From positions 1 through 64,000 of the forward strand of contig NZ_JPKG01000054.1 of NCBI RefSeq assembly GCF_000735605.1: a DNA stretch of 64,000 nucleotides, given 5' to 3'. Every line of letters starts with the position of its first letter. Within the stretch, counting starts at the first letter, position 1. A program made the position numbers and the translations under genes. This DNA is from Allobosea sp. LC85 (GTDB taxonomy: Bacteria; Pseudomonadota; Alphaproteobacteria; Rhizobiales; Beijerinckiaceae). Under the pieces are notes generated by a model. The model was given only the letters and a program-made list of their open reading frames with translations. It was not told the origin of the DNA and ran no database searches. Below, piece by piece: positions 1 through 9,093 of the stretch.

Positions 1-120
1 ACGAAAACAACGATCCCGTCCGTTCGTCCCCACCGCGCATCCAAATCAATCCTGTGGCCGCAACCCCACGGAATCATCACACCAACCAAAAAGCCAGCGC
101 GTTTTTCAGCAGCCTGCTAG

Positions 121-220
121 AAGCATTTTCGAGCGAAGTGGACACCGGTTCGCGTGAAGAAAATGCGATAAAACAAAGAGCTAGCATTTTCGCGATTCGG
201 AGAAACACGGAAATGCTCTA
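121..220. repeat. Intergenic repeat family B, copy 1, with a second palindrome at its right end
   Basis: The stretch 121-184 (GCATTTTCGAGCGAAGTGGA ... GAAGAAAATGCGATAAAA ... AAAGAGCTAG) recurs almost base for base, inverted, at 29057-29120. It pairs GCATTTTC near its start with GAAAATGC near 169-175. A second small element, 184-220, has GCATTTTCGCG and ends AAATGCTCTA; its last three bases (218-220) are the TAG stop of the rsh gene read on the minus strand. Bases 1-120 hold nothing I can identify. Confidence 0.75.
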
Positions 221-2425
221 GCCGACGACGCGCTCGACCCGGCTGATCACCCGCTTCTCACGCAGCTCGCTGATGATGGCGCTGAGATGTTTGAGATCCC
301 AGACGGTGAGATCGATGGTGACATCGGTGAAGTCGGGCGTCGGCCGCACCATCGTGACCGCATCGATATTGCCGTCATGCTCGGCGATGGTGGTGGTGAT
401 CTGCGCCAGCGAGCCGGGCTCGTTGATCGAGTTGAGCGCGATGCGCGCCGGAAAGCGCTGGGGCGTCTTGTCGTCGAGGTCCCAGCGCACATCGAGCCAG
501 CGATCGGGCTCATTGTCGAAGGCTGCCAGCGAAGGCGACTGGATCGGGTAGATCGTCACGCCTTCGCCCGGCGTCAGGATGCCGACGATGCGGTCTCCCG
601 GAACGGCACCGCCATTCGGCGCGAACCGCACCGGCAGGTCGCCGCCGAGGCCGCGGATCGGGATGGCATTGGCGCCGGGCGTCTCGCCCGGCAGCTTGAA
701 CTTGAGGTTGTCGCCCTTGCGCAGCTCGAACCAGCCCTTGCCGCTGCTTTCGCCCTTGGCTTCGGGTGTGGACCGCTTCTCCGACTCGAGGTCGGGATAG
801 ACCGCCTTGACGACGTCGCCCGAGAACATCTCGCCGCGCCCGACCGCGGCGAACACGTCGTCGACGGCGGTGCGGGCGAGCCGCCTGAGCGCCGCCTTGA
901 GCTTTTCGTCGGTGAAGACACGCTCGGCGCGCATGAAGGCGCGTTCGAGGATCTGGCGGCCGAGCCCGGCATATTGCCGGCGCACAGCCGCGCGCGTCGC
1001 CCTGCGGATCGCGGCGCGGGCCTTGCCGGTGACGACGAGCGATTCCCAGGCCGCGGGTGGCACCTGTCCGTCGGCGCGGGTGATCTCGACCTCGTCGCCA
1101 TTCTGCAGTTCGGTGAGCAGCGGCGCGATGCGGCCATTGATCTTGGCGCCGACGGCCGTGTTCCCGACATCGGTATGGACCGCATAGGCGAAGTCGATCG
1201 GGGTCGCCCCGCGCGGCAAGGCGATCAGGCGGCCCTTGGGCGTGAAGCAGAAGACCTGGTCGTGGAAGAGCTCAAGCTTGGTATGCTCCAGGAATTCTTC
1301 CGGATTGTCGCCTTCGGCGAGCAGGTCGACGGTGCGCCGCAGCCACTGATAGGCCCGGCTTTCATCGGCCGCGCCGGAGAGCTCCGTGGTCCGCCCGTCC
1401 TTGTAATGGGCATGGGCCGCGATGCCGTATTCGGCGATGCGGTCCATCTTGTCGGTGCGGATCTGCAGTTCGACGCGGCTATGGCCCGGGCCGACCACCG
1501 TGGTGTGGATCGAGCGATAGTCGTTCTGCTTCGGTGTCGAGATGTAGTCCTTGTAGCGCCCGGGAACCATCGGCCAGGTCGTGTGCACGACGCCGAGCAC
1601 CCGGTAGCAATCCTCCAGCTTGTCGACGATGACCCGAAAGCCGAAAATGTCCGAAAGCTGCTCGAAGGAGACCGATTTGCGCTCCATCTTGCGCCAGATC
1701 GAATAGGGGCGCTTGCGCCGCCCGGCGACCTCCGCCTGGATGCCGCGCGCGGCCAGCTTCTCCTTGAGGTCGATCTCGATCGCGCTGATGACGGAGCCTT
1801 CGCGCTCGGTCACCTCCTCGAGGCGCCTGGTGATGGTGGAGTGGGCCTCCGGCTTGATATGGCGGAAGGCCAGTTCCTCCAGTTCCTCGCGCAGTTCCTG
1901 CATGCCCATGCGCCCGGCGAGCGGGGCATAGATCTCGGCGGTCTCCTCGGCGACGCGCAGTCGCTTCTCGGGCGGCACGAAATGCAGGGTGCGCATGTTG
2001 TGCAGCCGGTCGGCGAGCTTGACCAGGAGCACCCGGACATCGTCGGCGATGGCCAGCAGCAGCTTGCGGAAATTCTCGCCCTGGGCCGCCTTCTTCGAGA
2101 CGAGGTCGAGCTTCTTGATCTTGGTCAGCCCGTCGACGAGCCGGCGGATATCCGGCCCGAATATGCTCTCGATCTCTTCGAGAGTGGCTGCGGTATCCTC
2201 GACGGTGTCATGCAGCACGGCGGCGACGATCGTCGCGTCGTCGAGCTTGAGATCGGTCAGGATCGCCGCGACTTCGAGGGGATGCGCGAAGAAGGGGTCG
2301 CCCGAGGCGCGCTTCTGCGTGCCATGCGCGCGCATGGCGTAGACATAAGCCCGGTTGAGCAGGTCCTCGTCGGTATTCGGGTTGTAGCTCCGGACCCGGT
2401 CAACGAGCTCGTATTGCCGCATCAT
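218..2425 (-). CDS. rsh: Bifunctional (p)ppGpp synthetase/hydrolase (RelA/SpoT family, Rsh)
   Basis: Makes and degrades the alarmone (p)ppGpp for the stringent response in the cytoplasm. Domains in order: an N-terminal HD hydrolase with an intact HDTVEDT motif about 70 residues in, a nucleotidyltransferase domain (KRPYSIWRKM, YKDYISTPKQNDYRSIHTTV, VELQIRT), a TGS domain (VFCFTPKG...) and a C-terminal ACT domain. Both catalytic halves look intact, as is usual for the single Rsh enzyme of alphaproteobacteria. The open frame continues upstream to 2464, but relatives start MMRQYELV, which places the start at 2425 or 2422. It lies downstream of rpoZ on the same strand, separated by a terminator. 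The stop codon belongs to an intergenic repeat. Confidence 0.96.
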   Translation of the reverse strand: MMRQYELVDRVRSYNPNTDEDLLNRAYVYAMRAHGTQKRASGDPFFAHPLEVAAILTDLKLDDATIVAAVLHDTVEDTAATLEEIESIFGPDIRRLVDGLTKIKKLDLVSKKAAQGENFRKLLLAIADDVRVLLVKLADRLHNMRTLHFVPPEKRLRVAEETAEIYAPLAGRMGMQELREELEELAFRHIKPEAHSTITRRLEEVTEREGSVISAIEIDLKEKLAARGIQAEVAGRRKRPYSIWRKMERKSVSFEQLSDIFGFRVIVDKLEDCYRVLGVVHTTWPMVPGRYKDYISTPKQNDYRSIHTTVVGPGHSRVELQIRTDKMDRIAEYGIAAHAHYKDGRTTELSGAADESRAYQWLRRTVDLLAEGDNPEEFLEHTKLELFHDQVFCFTPKGRLIALPRGATPIDFAYAVHTDVGNTAVGAKINGRIAPLLTELQNGDEVEITRADGQVPPAAWESLVVTGKARAAIRRATRAAVRRQYAGLGRQILERAFMRAERVFTDEKLKAALRRLARTAVDDVFAAVGRGEMFSGDVVKAVYPDLESEKRSTPEAKGESSGKGWFELRKGDNLKFKLPGETPGANAIPIRGLGGDLPVRFAPNGGAVPGDRIVGILTPGEGVTIYPIQSPSLAAFDNEPDRWLDVRWDLDDKTPQRFPARIALNSINEPGSLAQITTTIAEHDGNIDAVTMVRPTPDFTDVTIDLTVWDLKHLSAIISELREKRVISRVERVVG

Positions 2426-2524
2426 GCCCATGCGGGCCCCTGTAACGCCTGCCAAGGATTGCAAAGCTTCAATATCGGCACGGCGTTCCGGCGGAGCAAG
2501 GCGAATCTATGCAGGGTGGACATG

Positions 2525-2549
2525 AAAAAGCCCGGCAATGCCGGGCTTT
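2525..2549 (-). terminator. Intrinsic terminator after rpoZ
   Basis: Read on the minus strand, AAGCCCGGC-ATT-GCCGGGCTT forms a GC-rich stem of about nine base pairs followed by a run of T (2529-2525). It lies between the end of rpoZ and the start of rsh, so rsh is probably expressed by read-through or from its own promoter. Confidence 0.85.
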
Positions 2550-2573
2550 AGCTGGGAGTGGTGAACGCTTTGA

Positions 2574-2966
2574 TCAGTCTTCGTCGTCGGCGCTCTCGGT
2601 CGGCGGCACGAGGCCGTCGAGGCCGCGCAGCAGATCTTCCTCGCTCATGCGGTCGAACTGGACTTCCGAATCGGGGGTCGCTGCGCTGGAGGGGCCGCTG
2701 GTCAGGAGCGGCACGGTCTCGGCCTCCGGCTCGTCGACCTCGACATGCTTCTGCAGCGAGTGGATCAGCTCTTCCTTCAGGTCTTCGGGAGTGAGCTTCT
2801 CGTCGGCGATTTCGCGCAGCGCCACGACAGGGTTCTTGTCGTTGTCACGGGGAACCAGAATCTGCGTGCCCGAAGCGATCATGCGGGCGCGGTGGCTGGC
2901 CAGCAGAACCAGCTCGAAGCGGTTCTCGACCTTGTCGATGCAGTCCTCAACGGTAACGCGAGCCAT
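2574..2966 (-). CDS. rpoZ: DNA-directed RNA polymerase omega subunit
   Basis: Smallest core subunit of RNA polymerase; helps fold beta-prime and contributes to a ppGpp site in proteobacteria. The 130-residue protein begins [20 protein letters not shown], the family signature, followed by the conserved RAR and PVVALREI segments. The C-terminal third is an acidic, low-complexity tail typical of alphaproteobacterial omega. The pairing with the rsh gene just downstream is common in proteobacteria and links the ppGpp enzyme to its target. Confidence 0.97.
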   Translation of the reverse strand: MARVTVEDCIDKVENRFELVLLASHRARMIASGTQILVPRDNDKNPVVALREIADEKLTPEDLKEELIHSLQKHVEVDEPEAETVPLLTSGPSSAATPDSEVQFDRMSEEDLLRGLDGLVPPTESADDED

Positions 2967-3073
2967 GGAACGGCTCCTTCTGATCTTGGCGATGCAGGGA
3001 AAGATTGATGTCGGCCGGCCATACAGGCAAAGCCGGGCGGATGCAAGATTTTGCTGCGCGCTCCGGCTCGGCC

Positions 3074-4825
3074 TTACCAGCTCTCGCCCTGCAAGCGGCT
3101 GACCAGTTCGTCGAGCCCCGGCTCGCGGTGGGCCAGTCCGTCGAGGATCGAGCCCCCCGCCATCGCCGGCAGCTCATGCGGCGCAAGCTCGGCAAAGCGC
3201 ATGCGCATTGGCGTCGCCACGCCCTCGCCGAAGGCGATCGCCTCGCGGTTGCCGATGGCGGAGAGGAACCCGATCGTGCTCGCCGAGGCATCGGCAATGG
3301 CCGAGCGGATGATCTGCTGGTCGCGCTCATTGGCCAGCCGCATCGCGAAGATGGTCGAGCACTGCGACAGGATCGTCGGATCGAGCTCGCCCGGGCGCTG
3401 GGTCACGACGCCGAGATAGGCACCGTATTTGCGGCCTTCCTTGGCGATGCGGGCAATCGCCTGCCGGGTCGGCGCGAAGCCGAGCGACTGATCCGCCGGC
3501 ACATAGCGATGGGCTTCCTCGCAGAGCAGCAGCACCTCGTAGCCGCCATGGCTGAACATCGCGAGGTCGAAGGCGATGCGCGACAGCACGGACGCGACGG
3601 AGTTGACGACATCGGCCGGCAGGCCGGCAAGCTGGAACACGCAGATCGGCCGGCCATGCTGCGGGATCCGGAAGATCTGGCCGATCACCTGGCCCATGCC
3701 TTCGACCATGTTCGCGCGTGCGAACATGAACTGGTAGCTCGGGTCGCCATAGAGCGCTTCGAGGCGGACCTTCAGCGATCGCAGCGCGGCACGCGGATAA
3801 CGGATCTCATGGAGGCCCATCAGCTCGTCCAGGACCGCGAGCGCGTCCACCATCCTGTAGGGCAGCGGGGCGTCGCCGCTGGAGGCCGCGCCACCGGCCG
3901 CCGGCCGCCGCGCCGCCGGATCGAGCGGCCGCTTCAGCAGGGAGGAACCGAGGTCGCGGGCGAAATCCTGGGCCGCAGGCTTGCGATAGCGGGCGCGGGC
4001 CGCGGCGATGACCTCGCGCAGGATGTCGATCTCGTCGGCATCGGGGCGGCCGCGAAAGACGACATCGGCAAATTCTTCGAGGCGGAACATCCAGAAGGGC
4101 AGATCCAGGCTCTGCGCGTCGGTGACCACGGCCTTGTCGGGAAAGGCATGGGCGTATTCGTTGTGCGGATCGAGGATCAGCACCCGCAGATGCGGCTTCT
4201 CGGCAATCGCCTTGCGCAGCAGCAGCGAGACGGCGCTGGACTTGCCGACACCGGTCGTGCCGACCAGCGCGAAATGGCGCGACAGCAGATCGTCGATGCA
4301 GACCGTCGCCGGAATTGCTGAATCCTGCGTCAGGTGCCCGATGGCGACACCGGCCCTGGAGCCGAGGTCATGCACCAGGGCGAGATCCTGGGCCCTGATG
4401 CGGTGCGCGATTGCGCCGACCGGAGGATAGGTGGTGATGCCGGTCTGGAACGAGGTGCGGCCACCTTCGGCTTCGAGCACTTCGCCGAGCAGTTCCACCT
4501 CGATATGGACGGGATTGTCGACTAGCTCGTCCCAGAATTCCCTGACGGCCTTGATCTCGTAGACCATGCCGACGATCCGGCTGCGCCCGAGATTGATCGA
4601 GATCATCCGTCCGATCGTCCAGGCGTCGGGCGTTGCCGCGCCGGTGCGCGGCATGGTGGTGCCGATCGTCGCGCGCGCGCCATTGCATGACAGCACGCGG
4701 CCGATCGACCGGTCGGCGACCTGGTCGGCCGTGCGGCGGTCCGGCACGATATCGTTCGCGAACTGGCCCTGATTGACGGAAATCTGCACGGCCCTGGGTC
4801 TCTCGATCTGATCTGGGTCAGGCAT
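3074..4825 (-). CDS. HerA-like ATPase (DUF87 domain)
   Basis: A 583-residue P-loop ATPase of the HerA/FtsK superfamily. The N-terminal ~180 residues are beta-rich, like the HAS-barrel of HerA proteins. Walker A is GTTGVGKSS at about 189-197, followed by [14 protein letters not shown], which is characteristic of HerA. Walker B is [11 protein letters not shown] at about 431-441, and an arginine-rich sensor region follows near [15 protein letters not shown]. Archaeal HerA pumps DNA for the nuclease NurA in end resection; bacterial relatives are DNA translocases of varied or unknown role. No NurA- or SIR2-like partner lies beside it, so its function here is open. It stands alone between rpoZ and pdxJ on the opposite strand to pdxJ. 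Confidence 0.85.
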   Translation of the reverse strand: MPDPDQIERPRAVQISVNQGQFANDIVPDRRTADQVADRSIGRVLSCNGARATIGTTMPRTGAATPDAWTIGRMISINLGRSRIVGMVYEIKAVREFWDELVDNPVHIEVELLGEVLEAEGGRTSFQTGITTYPPVGAIAHRIRAQDLALVHDLGSRAGVAIGHLTQDSAIPATVCIDDLLSRHFALVGTTGVGKSSAVSLLLRKAIAEKPHLRVLILDPHNEYAHAFPDKAVVTDAQSLDLPFWMFRLEEFADVVFRGRPDADEIDILREVIAAARARYRKPAAQDFARDLGSSLLKRPLDPAARRPAAGGAASSGDAPLPYRMVDALAVLDELMGLHEIRYPRAALRSLKVRLEALYGDPSYQFMFARANMVEGMGQVIGQIFRIPQHGRPICVFQLAGLPADVVNSVASVLSRIAFDLAMFSHGGYEVLLLCEEAHRYVPADQSLGFAPTRQAIARIAKEGRKYGAYLGVVTQRPGELDPTILSQCSTIFAMRLANERDQQIIRSAIADASASTIGFLSAIGNREAIAFGEGVATPMRMRFAELAPHELPAMAGGSILDGLAHREPGLDELVSRLQGESW

Positions 4826-5018
4826 GAAACGAGGCTGCGCGCTTAAGATTGGTTTCCAGGCCGCAGCAGCTTGGTGGCGCGGTTAGCAAATCACGAAGAA
4901 TCCCGGGAAAGCTCGCGCGATATCCATCACCGAACCTGGCCTTGCCGATCAATTTCCTTGCCTTGAGCCGGGCAGGCGCAGGCGTTATGCACGCTGGCAA
5001 GGGGCGAGGGGACTTGTG

Positions 5019-5771
5019 ATGACAAATGGCCGGTTGCGACTGGGCGTGAACATCGATCACGTTGCTACGGTGCGCAATGCGCGTGGCGGAGCCCTGCCCG
5101 ATCCGATCCGTGCCGCGCATCTGGCGGTCAAGGCCGGTGCCGAGGGCATCACGGCGCATCTGCGCGAGGACCGGCGCCACATCCGCGATGTCGACATCGA
5201 GCGGCTGGCGGCGGAACTCACCGTGCCCCTGAATTTCGAGATGGCTGCCACTGCGGAGATGATCGCGCTGGCTTTGCGCCTGAAGCCGCACGCGGCCTGC
5301 CTCGTGCCCGAGAAGCGCGAGGAGCGCACGACCGAGGGCGGGCTCGATGTCGTCGGGCAGGAACGCGCCCTGGCGCCGGCGATCGCGCAGCTCAACGCGG
5401 CGGGCTCCCGGGTGTCGCTCTTCATCGAGCCGGATGCGGCGCCGATCAGGATGGCGGCCAAGCTCGGCGCGCCGGTGGTCGAGCTGCATACCGGAACCTG
5501 GTGCCATGCCGTCGTCGACGGCCGCCAGGACAAGGCCGATGCCGAATTCCGCCGTCTTGCCGAAGGGGCTGCTCTTGCGGCCTCGCTTGGCCTCGAAGTT
5601 CATGCCGGCCATGGGCTCGATTACGACACTGCGCGCCAATTGGCGGCGGTTCCCGAGTTCGTCGAGTTCAATATTGGTCACTTCCTGGTCGGCGAGGCGC
5701 TCTTCATCGGCCTCGAGCAAGCGATCGTGCAGATGCGTGCAGCCATGGACGAAGGGCGCGCCGCCAAGTAG
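5019..5771 (+). CDS. pdxJ: Pyridoxine 5'-phosphate synthase
   Basis: Condenses 1-deoxyxylulose 5-phosphate with 3-amino-2-oxopropyl phosphate in the DXP-dependent vitamin B6 pathway. The sequence opens [19 protein letters not shown], the PdxJ signature, and carries the family motifs [23 protein letters not shown] and [13 protein letters not shown]. About 250 residues, full length. A GTG at 5016 precedes the ATG at 5019; GAGGGG at 5006-5011 suits the ATG. acpS follows after nine bases, a conserved pdxJ-acpS pair. Confidence 0.97.
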   Translation: MTNGRLRLGVNIDHVATVRNARGGALPDPIRAAHLAVKAGAEGITAHLREDRRHIRDVDIERLAAELTVPLNFEMAATAEMIALALRLKPHAACLVPEKREERTTEGGLDVVGQERALAPAIAQLNAAGSRVSLFIEPDAAPIRMAAKLGAPVVELHTGTWCHAVVDGRQDKADAEFRRLAEGAALAASLGLEVHAGHGLDYDTARQLAAVPEFVEFNIGHFLVGEALFIGLEQAIVQMRAAMDEGRAAK

Positions 5772-5780
5772 ACCGGCTCC

Positions 5781-6185
5781 ATGATCCTCGGCATCGGCTC
5801 CGACCTCTGCGATATCCGCCGCATCGAGCAATCGCTGGAGCGGTTCGGCGAGCGCTTCACCCATCGCATCTTTACCGCGGGTGAGCGTGCCAAATCGGAC
5901 CGCCGTGCCACCCGGGCCGCCTCCTATGCCCGCCGCTTCGCCGCCAAGGAAGCCTGCTCCAAGGCGCTTGGCACCGGTCTGAGCCGCGGCGTGTTCTGGC
6001 GCGACATGGAGGTGGTGAACCTGCCGGGCGGCCAGCCGACCATGCGGTTGACCGGCGGCGCGGCCGAGCGGCTTGCCGCGATGCTGCCGCCAGGGCACGA
6101 AGCCTTCGTCCATGTCTCGCTGACCGATGACCCGCCATTGGCGCAGGCTTTCGTCGTGATCGAGGCGCGGCCGCGGCTTCCCTGA
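5781..6185 (+). CDS. acpS: Holo-[acyl-carrier-protein] synthase
   Basis: Transfers 4'-phosphopantetheine from CoA to apo-ACP, switching on fatty acid synthesis. The 134-residue protein has the AcpS hallmarks: [13 protein letters not shown] at the N terminus with the metal-binding aspartate, and [15 protein letters not shown], containing the catalytic KEA. It follows pdxJ closely and is probably cotranscribed with it. In related genomes lepB-rnc-era come next; here aqpZ and intergenic repeats have been placed in between. Confidence 0.96.
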   Translation: MILGIGSDLCDIRRIEQSLERFGERFTHRIFTAGERAKSDRRATRAASYARRFAAKEACSKALGTGLSRGVFWRDMEVVNLPGGQPTMRLTGGAAERLAAMLPPGHEAFVHVSLTDDPPLAQAFVVIEARPRLP

Positions 6186-6340
6186 TTGGGAGTACGGGCA
6201 TGGCTGGCGTTGTCGATGCGGAAACCGGGGAGCGCGTCCGCGCGAGCTTCCGGGGCCAGTGGAGGCCTGCCGCAGGCTCGGATCCCCCTTCACGGCGCTG
6301 TTCTGCGCCGACTATCACGGCCGCTGGGTCGAGTGGCGCT

Positions 6341-6389
6341 GGAGCCCGTTCCGATCAGCTTGCATCGCAAGCTGATCGGAACGGGCTCC
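6341..6389. repeat. Palindromic repeat family C, copy 1
   Basis: GGAGCCCGTTCCGATCAGCT and its exact complement flank a short loop (TGCATCGCA), giving a hairpin of about 20 base pairs. A near-identical copy with a damaged right arm lies at 29121-29163. Confidence 0.85.
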
Positions 6390-6400
6390 ATTCCAAAGTG

Positions 6401-6450
6401 AGAGACGGATTCACCGATCAGATTGGTTCAATCTGATCGGATCCGGCTCT
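6401..6450. repeat. Large intergenic hairpin next to repeat C
   Basis: The inner stem CCGATCAGATT (6414-6424) / AATCTGATCGG (6430-6440) is perfect with loop GGTTC. The outer arms AGAGACGGAT and ATCCGGCTCT pair at nine of ten positions. It looks like a REP-type palindrome. Confidence 0.7.
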
Positions 6451-6465
6451 AGGCAGGGTGCGGAA

Positions 6466-6501
6466 CGCAAAACGGGCCGGAGTTCTGCGCTCCGGCCCGT
6501 T
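6466..6501 (-). terminator. Intrinsic terminator after aqpZ
   Basis: On the minus strand AACGGGCCGGAG-CGCAGAA-CTCCGGCCCGTT forms a 12-bp stem and is followed by TTT. It lies 46 bases beyond the aqpZ stop. Confidence 0.85.
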
Positions 6502-6546
6502 CGATCGCGGGAAACGAGACGCCGGACCGAGCCGGCGCCGTATGGT

Positions 6547-7245
6547 CTACTCCGGCTTGTCGGATTTCAGCCAGCGATAGAGCACGCCGCCGAGAGCGCC
6601 GCCGATCAGCGGTGCGACCCAGAACAGCCAGAGCTGCTGCAGCGCCCAGCCGCCGACGAACAGGGCAGGGCCGGTGCTGCGCGCCGGATTGACCGAGGTA
6701 TTCGTCACCGGGATGCTGACCAGGTGGATCAGGGCAAGCCCAAGGCCGATGGCGAGCGGCGCGAAGCCGGCCGGCGCCTTGCCATGGGTCGCGCCCATGA
6801 TGATGAAGAGGAACATCATCGTCATGACGACTTCCATCAGGAAGCCGGAGAGCAGGCTGTACTGGCCCGGCGAGTGTTCGCCATAGCCATTCGAGGCAAA
6901 ACCCTTGGCGAGATCGAAGCCCGGGGCGCCCTTGGCGATCAGGTAGAGGATGAAGGCGCCGGCAACCGCGCCGATCACCTGGGCAACGATATAGGGAAGC
7001 ACCTGTCCGGAGGGAAAGCGCCCGCCGGCCGCGAGCCCGACGGTGACCGCCGGATTGAGATGGCAGCCCGAAGTATGGCCGATGGCATAGGCCATGGTGA
7101 CGACCGTCAGGCCGAACGCAAGTGAGACGCCGAGCAGCCCGATGCCGACCTGCGGGAAACCTGCAGCGATGACCGCGCTGCCGCAGCCGGCGAAGGTCAG
7201 CCAGAATGTGCCGATGGCTTCAGCTGCATATTTCTTCGAACTCAT
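6547..7245 (-). CDS. aqpZ: Aquaporin Z water channel
   Basis: Inner-membrane MIP-family channel for rapid water flux. The 232-residue protein has six predicted membrane helices and both half-helix motifs: [11 protein letters not shown] (first NPA) and [11 protein letters not shown] (second NPA, followed by the pore arginine). The pore residues fit a water-selective AqpZ rather than a glycerol facilitator. Start [20 protein letters not shown] is typical of the family. It is a single gene with its own terminator, inserted between acpS and lepB. Confidence 0.96.
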   Translation of the reverse strand: MSSKKYAAEAIGTFWLTFAGCGSAVIAAGFPQVGIGLLGVSLAFGLTVVTMAYAIGHTSGCHLNPAVTVGLAAGGRFPSGQVLPYIVAQVIGAVAGAFILYLIAKGAPGFDLAKGFASNGYGEHSPGQYSLLSGFLMEVVMTMMFLFIIMGATHGKAPAGFAPLAIGLGLALIHLVSIPVTNTSVNPARSTGPALFVGGWALQQLWLFWVAPLIGGALGGVLYRWLKSDKPE

Positions 7246-7582
7246 GCTGATTCCCCCAGAGGTTGTGACGATCCATCAGTGAACCTGTGCTTGGAATGCG
7301 TCAATTACGCTACTGCGGGGCTGCCCTTCACCAGCGGCAGGGGATAGATCATCGCAACCTGGCATCTGCTCGGGAGAGAGATCGGACGGTTCGAATTGTA
7401 TCGCCCCAGTTGCGGCAGGTCACGGGCTGCAGGCCGCCGGCGAATTTTACGGCTGCAGCGCCAATGTTGCATTACCCGGGGCGAGCGGCCCTGTTCGCGC
7501 CATCTTGTGCGCGGATATCGCGTTGTCCCCGGCCGTACATTCCGCTATGCCGCGCCTCGGAACCGATGAAGGAGCGCCCCGG
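7246..7582. other. Divergent intergenic region between aqpZ and lepB
   Basis: 337 bases containing the upstream regions of both genes. I see no repeat, RNA gene or convincing operator in it. A frame can be read upstream of lepB, but its codons do not look like a lepB extension. Confidence 0.5.
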
Positions 7583-8350
7583 GTGGCCAACGACGCCGAA
7601 ATCAAGAGCAAGACGGCCAAGGACGAGGGCGGCATCCTCGAGACGATCAAGGTCGTCGTCCAGGCGCTTCTCATCGCGCTTGTCATCCGCACGCTGTTGT
7701 TCCAGCCGTTCAACATTCCGTCGGGCTCGCTGATCCCGACATTGCTGATCGGTGACTATCTCTTCGTCTCCAAATACACCTACGGCTATTCCAAGCACTC
7801 GATCCCGTTCAGCCCGCCGCTATTCAAGGGCCGGGTCTGGGCTGCCGAGCCGAAGCGCGGCGACATCGCGGTTTTCAAGCTGCCGACAGACAATTCGACC
7901 GATTACATCAAGCGCGTCATCGGCCGGCCGGGCGATCGCATCCAGATGATCGACGGCATCCTGCACATCAACAACCAGCCGGTGAAGCGCGAGCGCATTG
8001 CCGACTTCGAAACCACCGACAACTGGGGCCGCAGCGCGAAGGTCATCCAGTATCGCGAGACGCTGCCCGAGGGTGTCAGCCACAACATCATCGAGCGCGA
8101 GGGCGACACCGGCACCTTCGACAACACGCCGGTCTTCCGCGTGCCCGAAGGCCATTTCTTCATGATGGGCGACAACCGCGACAACTCGCTGGACTCGCGG
8201 GACCGCAGCGTCGGCTACGTGCCTTTCGAGAACTTCGTCGGCCGCGCCGAGATCATCTTCTTCTCCATCGACGAAGGCGCCTCCGCCTGGCGTGTCTGGG
8301 AATGGCCCTGGACCGTGCGCTGGAACCGCCTGTTCAGCACGATCAAGTGA
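7583..8350 (+). CDS. lepB: Signal peptidase I
   Basis: Membrane-anchored serine protease (S26) that removes signal peptides of exported proteins. The first part has a transmembrane anchor (VVVQALLIALVIRTLLF), followed by the Ser box FNIPSGSLIPTLLIGDYLFV; the usual Met after the catalytic Ser is Leu here. The Lys box is DYIKRVIGRPGD, and box E is GDNRDNSLDSR. GTG at 7583 is chosen because GAAGGAG at 7568-7574 sits about eight bases upstream; the frame is open back to 7505 but without family similarity. The 3' end overlaps the rnc start. Confidence 0.96.
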   Translation: MANDAEIKSKTAKDEGGILETIKVVVQALLIALVIRTLLFQPFNIPSGSLIPTLLIGDYLFVSKYTYGYSKHSIPFSPPLFKGRVWAAEPKRGDIAVFKLPTDNSTDYIKRVIGRPGDRIQMIDGILHINNQPVKRERIADFETTDNWGRSAKVIQYRETLPEGVSHNIIEREGDTGTFDNTPVFRVPEGHFFMMGDNRDNSLDSRDRSVGYVPFENFVGRAEIIFFSIDEGASAWRVWEWPWTVRWNRLFSTIK

Positions 8351-8373
8351 CGAAGCCGCAAGTGACGAAGCCG
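8344..8373 (+). repeat. Perfect 15-base tandem duplication at the lepB/rnc junction
   Basis: CAAGTGACGAAGCCG occurs twice head to tail (8344-8358, 8359-8373). The first copy contains both the lepB TGA (8348-8350) and the GTG taken as the rnc start (8347); the second copy carries an alternative in-frame GTG at 8362. Confidence 0.9.
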
Positions 8374-9093
8374 GGGGACAGCGGGCGTAAGACGCCCGAT
8401 CTCGTTCGGCTCGAGGCGAAGCTTGGCCATGTCTTCGCCAATCGCTCCCTGCTTGAAATCGCCCTGACCCATATGAGCGCCGAGAGTTCGCGGCTCGGCA
8501 GCTATCAGCGGCTCGAGTTCCTGGGCGATCGCGTCCTGGGGTTGAGCGTCGCCGACATGCTCTTCGAGCGCTATCCACAGGCCGAGGAAGGCGACATGTC
8601 GCGCCGGCTGGCCGATCTCGTGCGCAAGGAGACCTGCGCCGAAGTCGCGATGGGCTGGGATATCGGCAGCTTCCTGAAGCTCGGCGACGGCGAAATCCTG
8701 GGCGGCGCCCGCAAGAACAGGGCGATCCTGGCCGATGCCTGCGAGTCGATCATCGGTGCGGTCTTCATCGATGGCGGCTATGCTGCGGCCCGAGGACTCG
8801 TCGAGCGCGCCTTTGGCGAACGTCTGCTGAAGCCGGTGCGCCCGTTGCGCGATGCGAAGACCGCGTTGCAGGAATGGGCGCAGGGCAAGGGCTACCAGAC
8901 GCCGACCTATACCGAGCGCGGTCGCTCCGGCCCGGACCATGCCCCGCTTTTCCGGGTCGCGGCCCGTATCGCCGGATTGATCGACGCCGAAGCCGAAGGG
9001 CGCTCCAAGCGCCTCGCCGAACAAGCTGCTGCCGAGGCGTTCCTGCGCCGCGAGGGGCTCTGGAACGAAACCATGGGAGATGACAATGGCTGA
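8347..9093 (+). CDS. rnc: Ribonuclease III
   Basis: Double-strand-specific endonuclease for rRNA processing and mRNA turnover. The RNase III signature RLEFLGDRVLGLSVADMLFE carries the catalytic acidic residues, with DACESIIGAVFIDGG completing the site. A C-terminal double-stranded RNA-binding domain begins at DAKTALQEWAQGKG. The frame is open from 8302 inside lepB; I prefer GTG at 8347, giving a GTGA overlap with the lepB stop, although GTG at 8362 is possible. era follows with a short overlap, the classic lepB-rnc-era operon. Confidence 0.94.
   Translation: MTKPQVTKPGDSGRKTPDLVRLEAKLGHVFANRSLLEIALTHMSAESSRLGSYQRLEFLGDRVLGLSVADMLFERYPQAEEGDMSRRLADLVRKETCAEVAMGWDIGSFLKLGDGEILGGARKNRAILADACESIIGAVFIDGGYAAARGLVERAFGERLLKPVRPLRDAKTALQEWAQGKGYQTPTYTERGRSGPDHAPLFRVAARIAGLIDAEAEGRSKRLAEQAAAEAFLRREGLWNETMGDDNG

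Larger units (their letters stand above)
6186..6546. other. Gene-free stretch with two hairpin repeats and a terminator
   Basis: This 361-base gap between acpS and aqpZ holds a perfect inverted repeat at 6341-6389, a second hairpin at 6401-6450 and the aqpZ terminator near 6471. A short frame starting ATG at 6200 runs into the first repeat and looks like nothing known, so I do not call it a gene. Confidence 0.6.

Noticed and set aside
287-2551. Long open frame opposite rsh, and similar long antisense frames at 3005-4321, 13318-14511, 30377-31486, 45130-46335, 46554-48131 and 61820-62887
   Set aside because: High GC third positions keep the opposite strand free of stops. The products are Arg/Asp/Ala-rich with no domains, while the other strand encodes recognised proteins.
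6200-6436. Short frame after acpS starting ATG
   Set aside because: It runs into the 6341 palindrome and resembles no protein. A different frame there reads FTALFCADYHGRWVEWRW but has no start; it might be a gene remnant, but the evidence is too thin.
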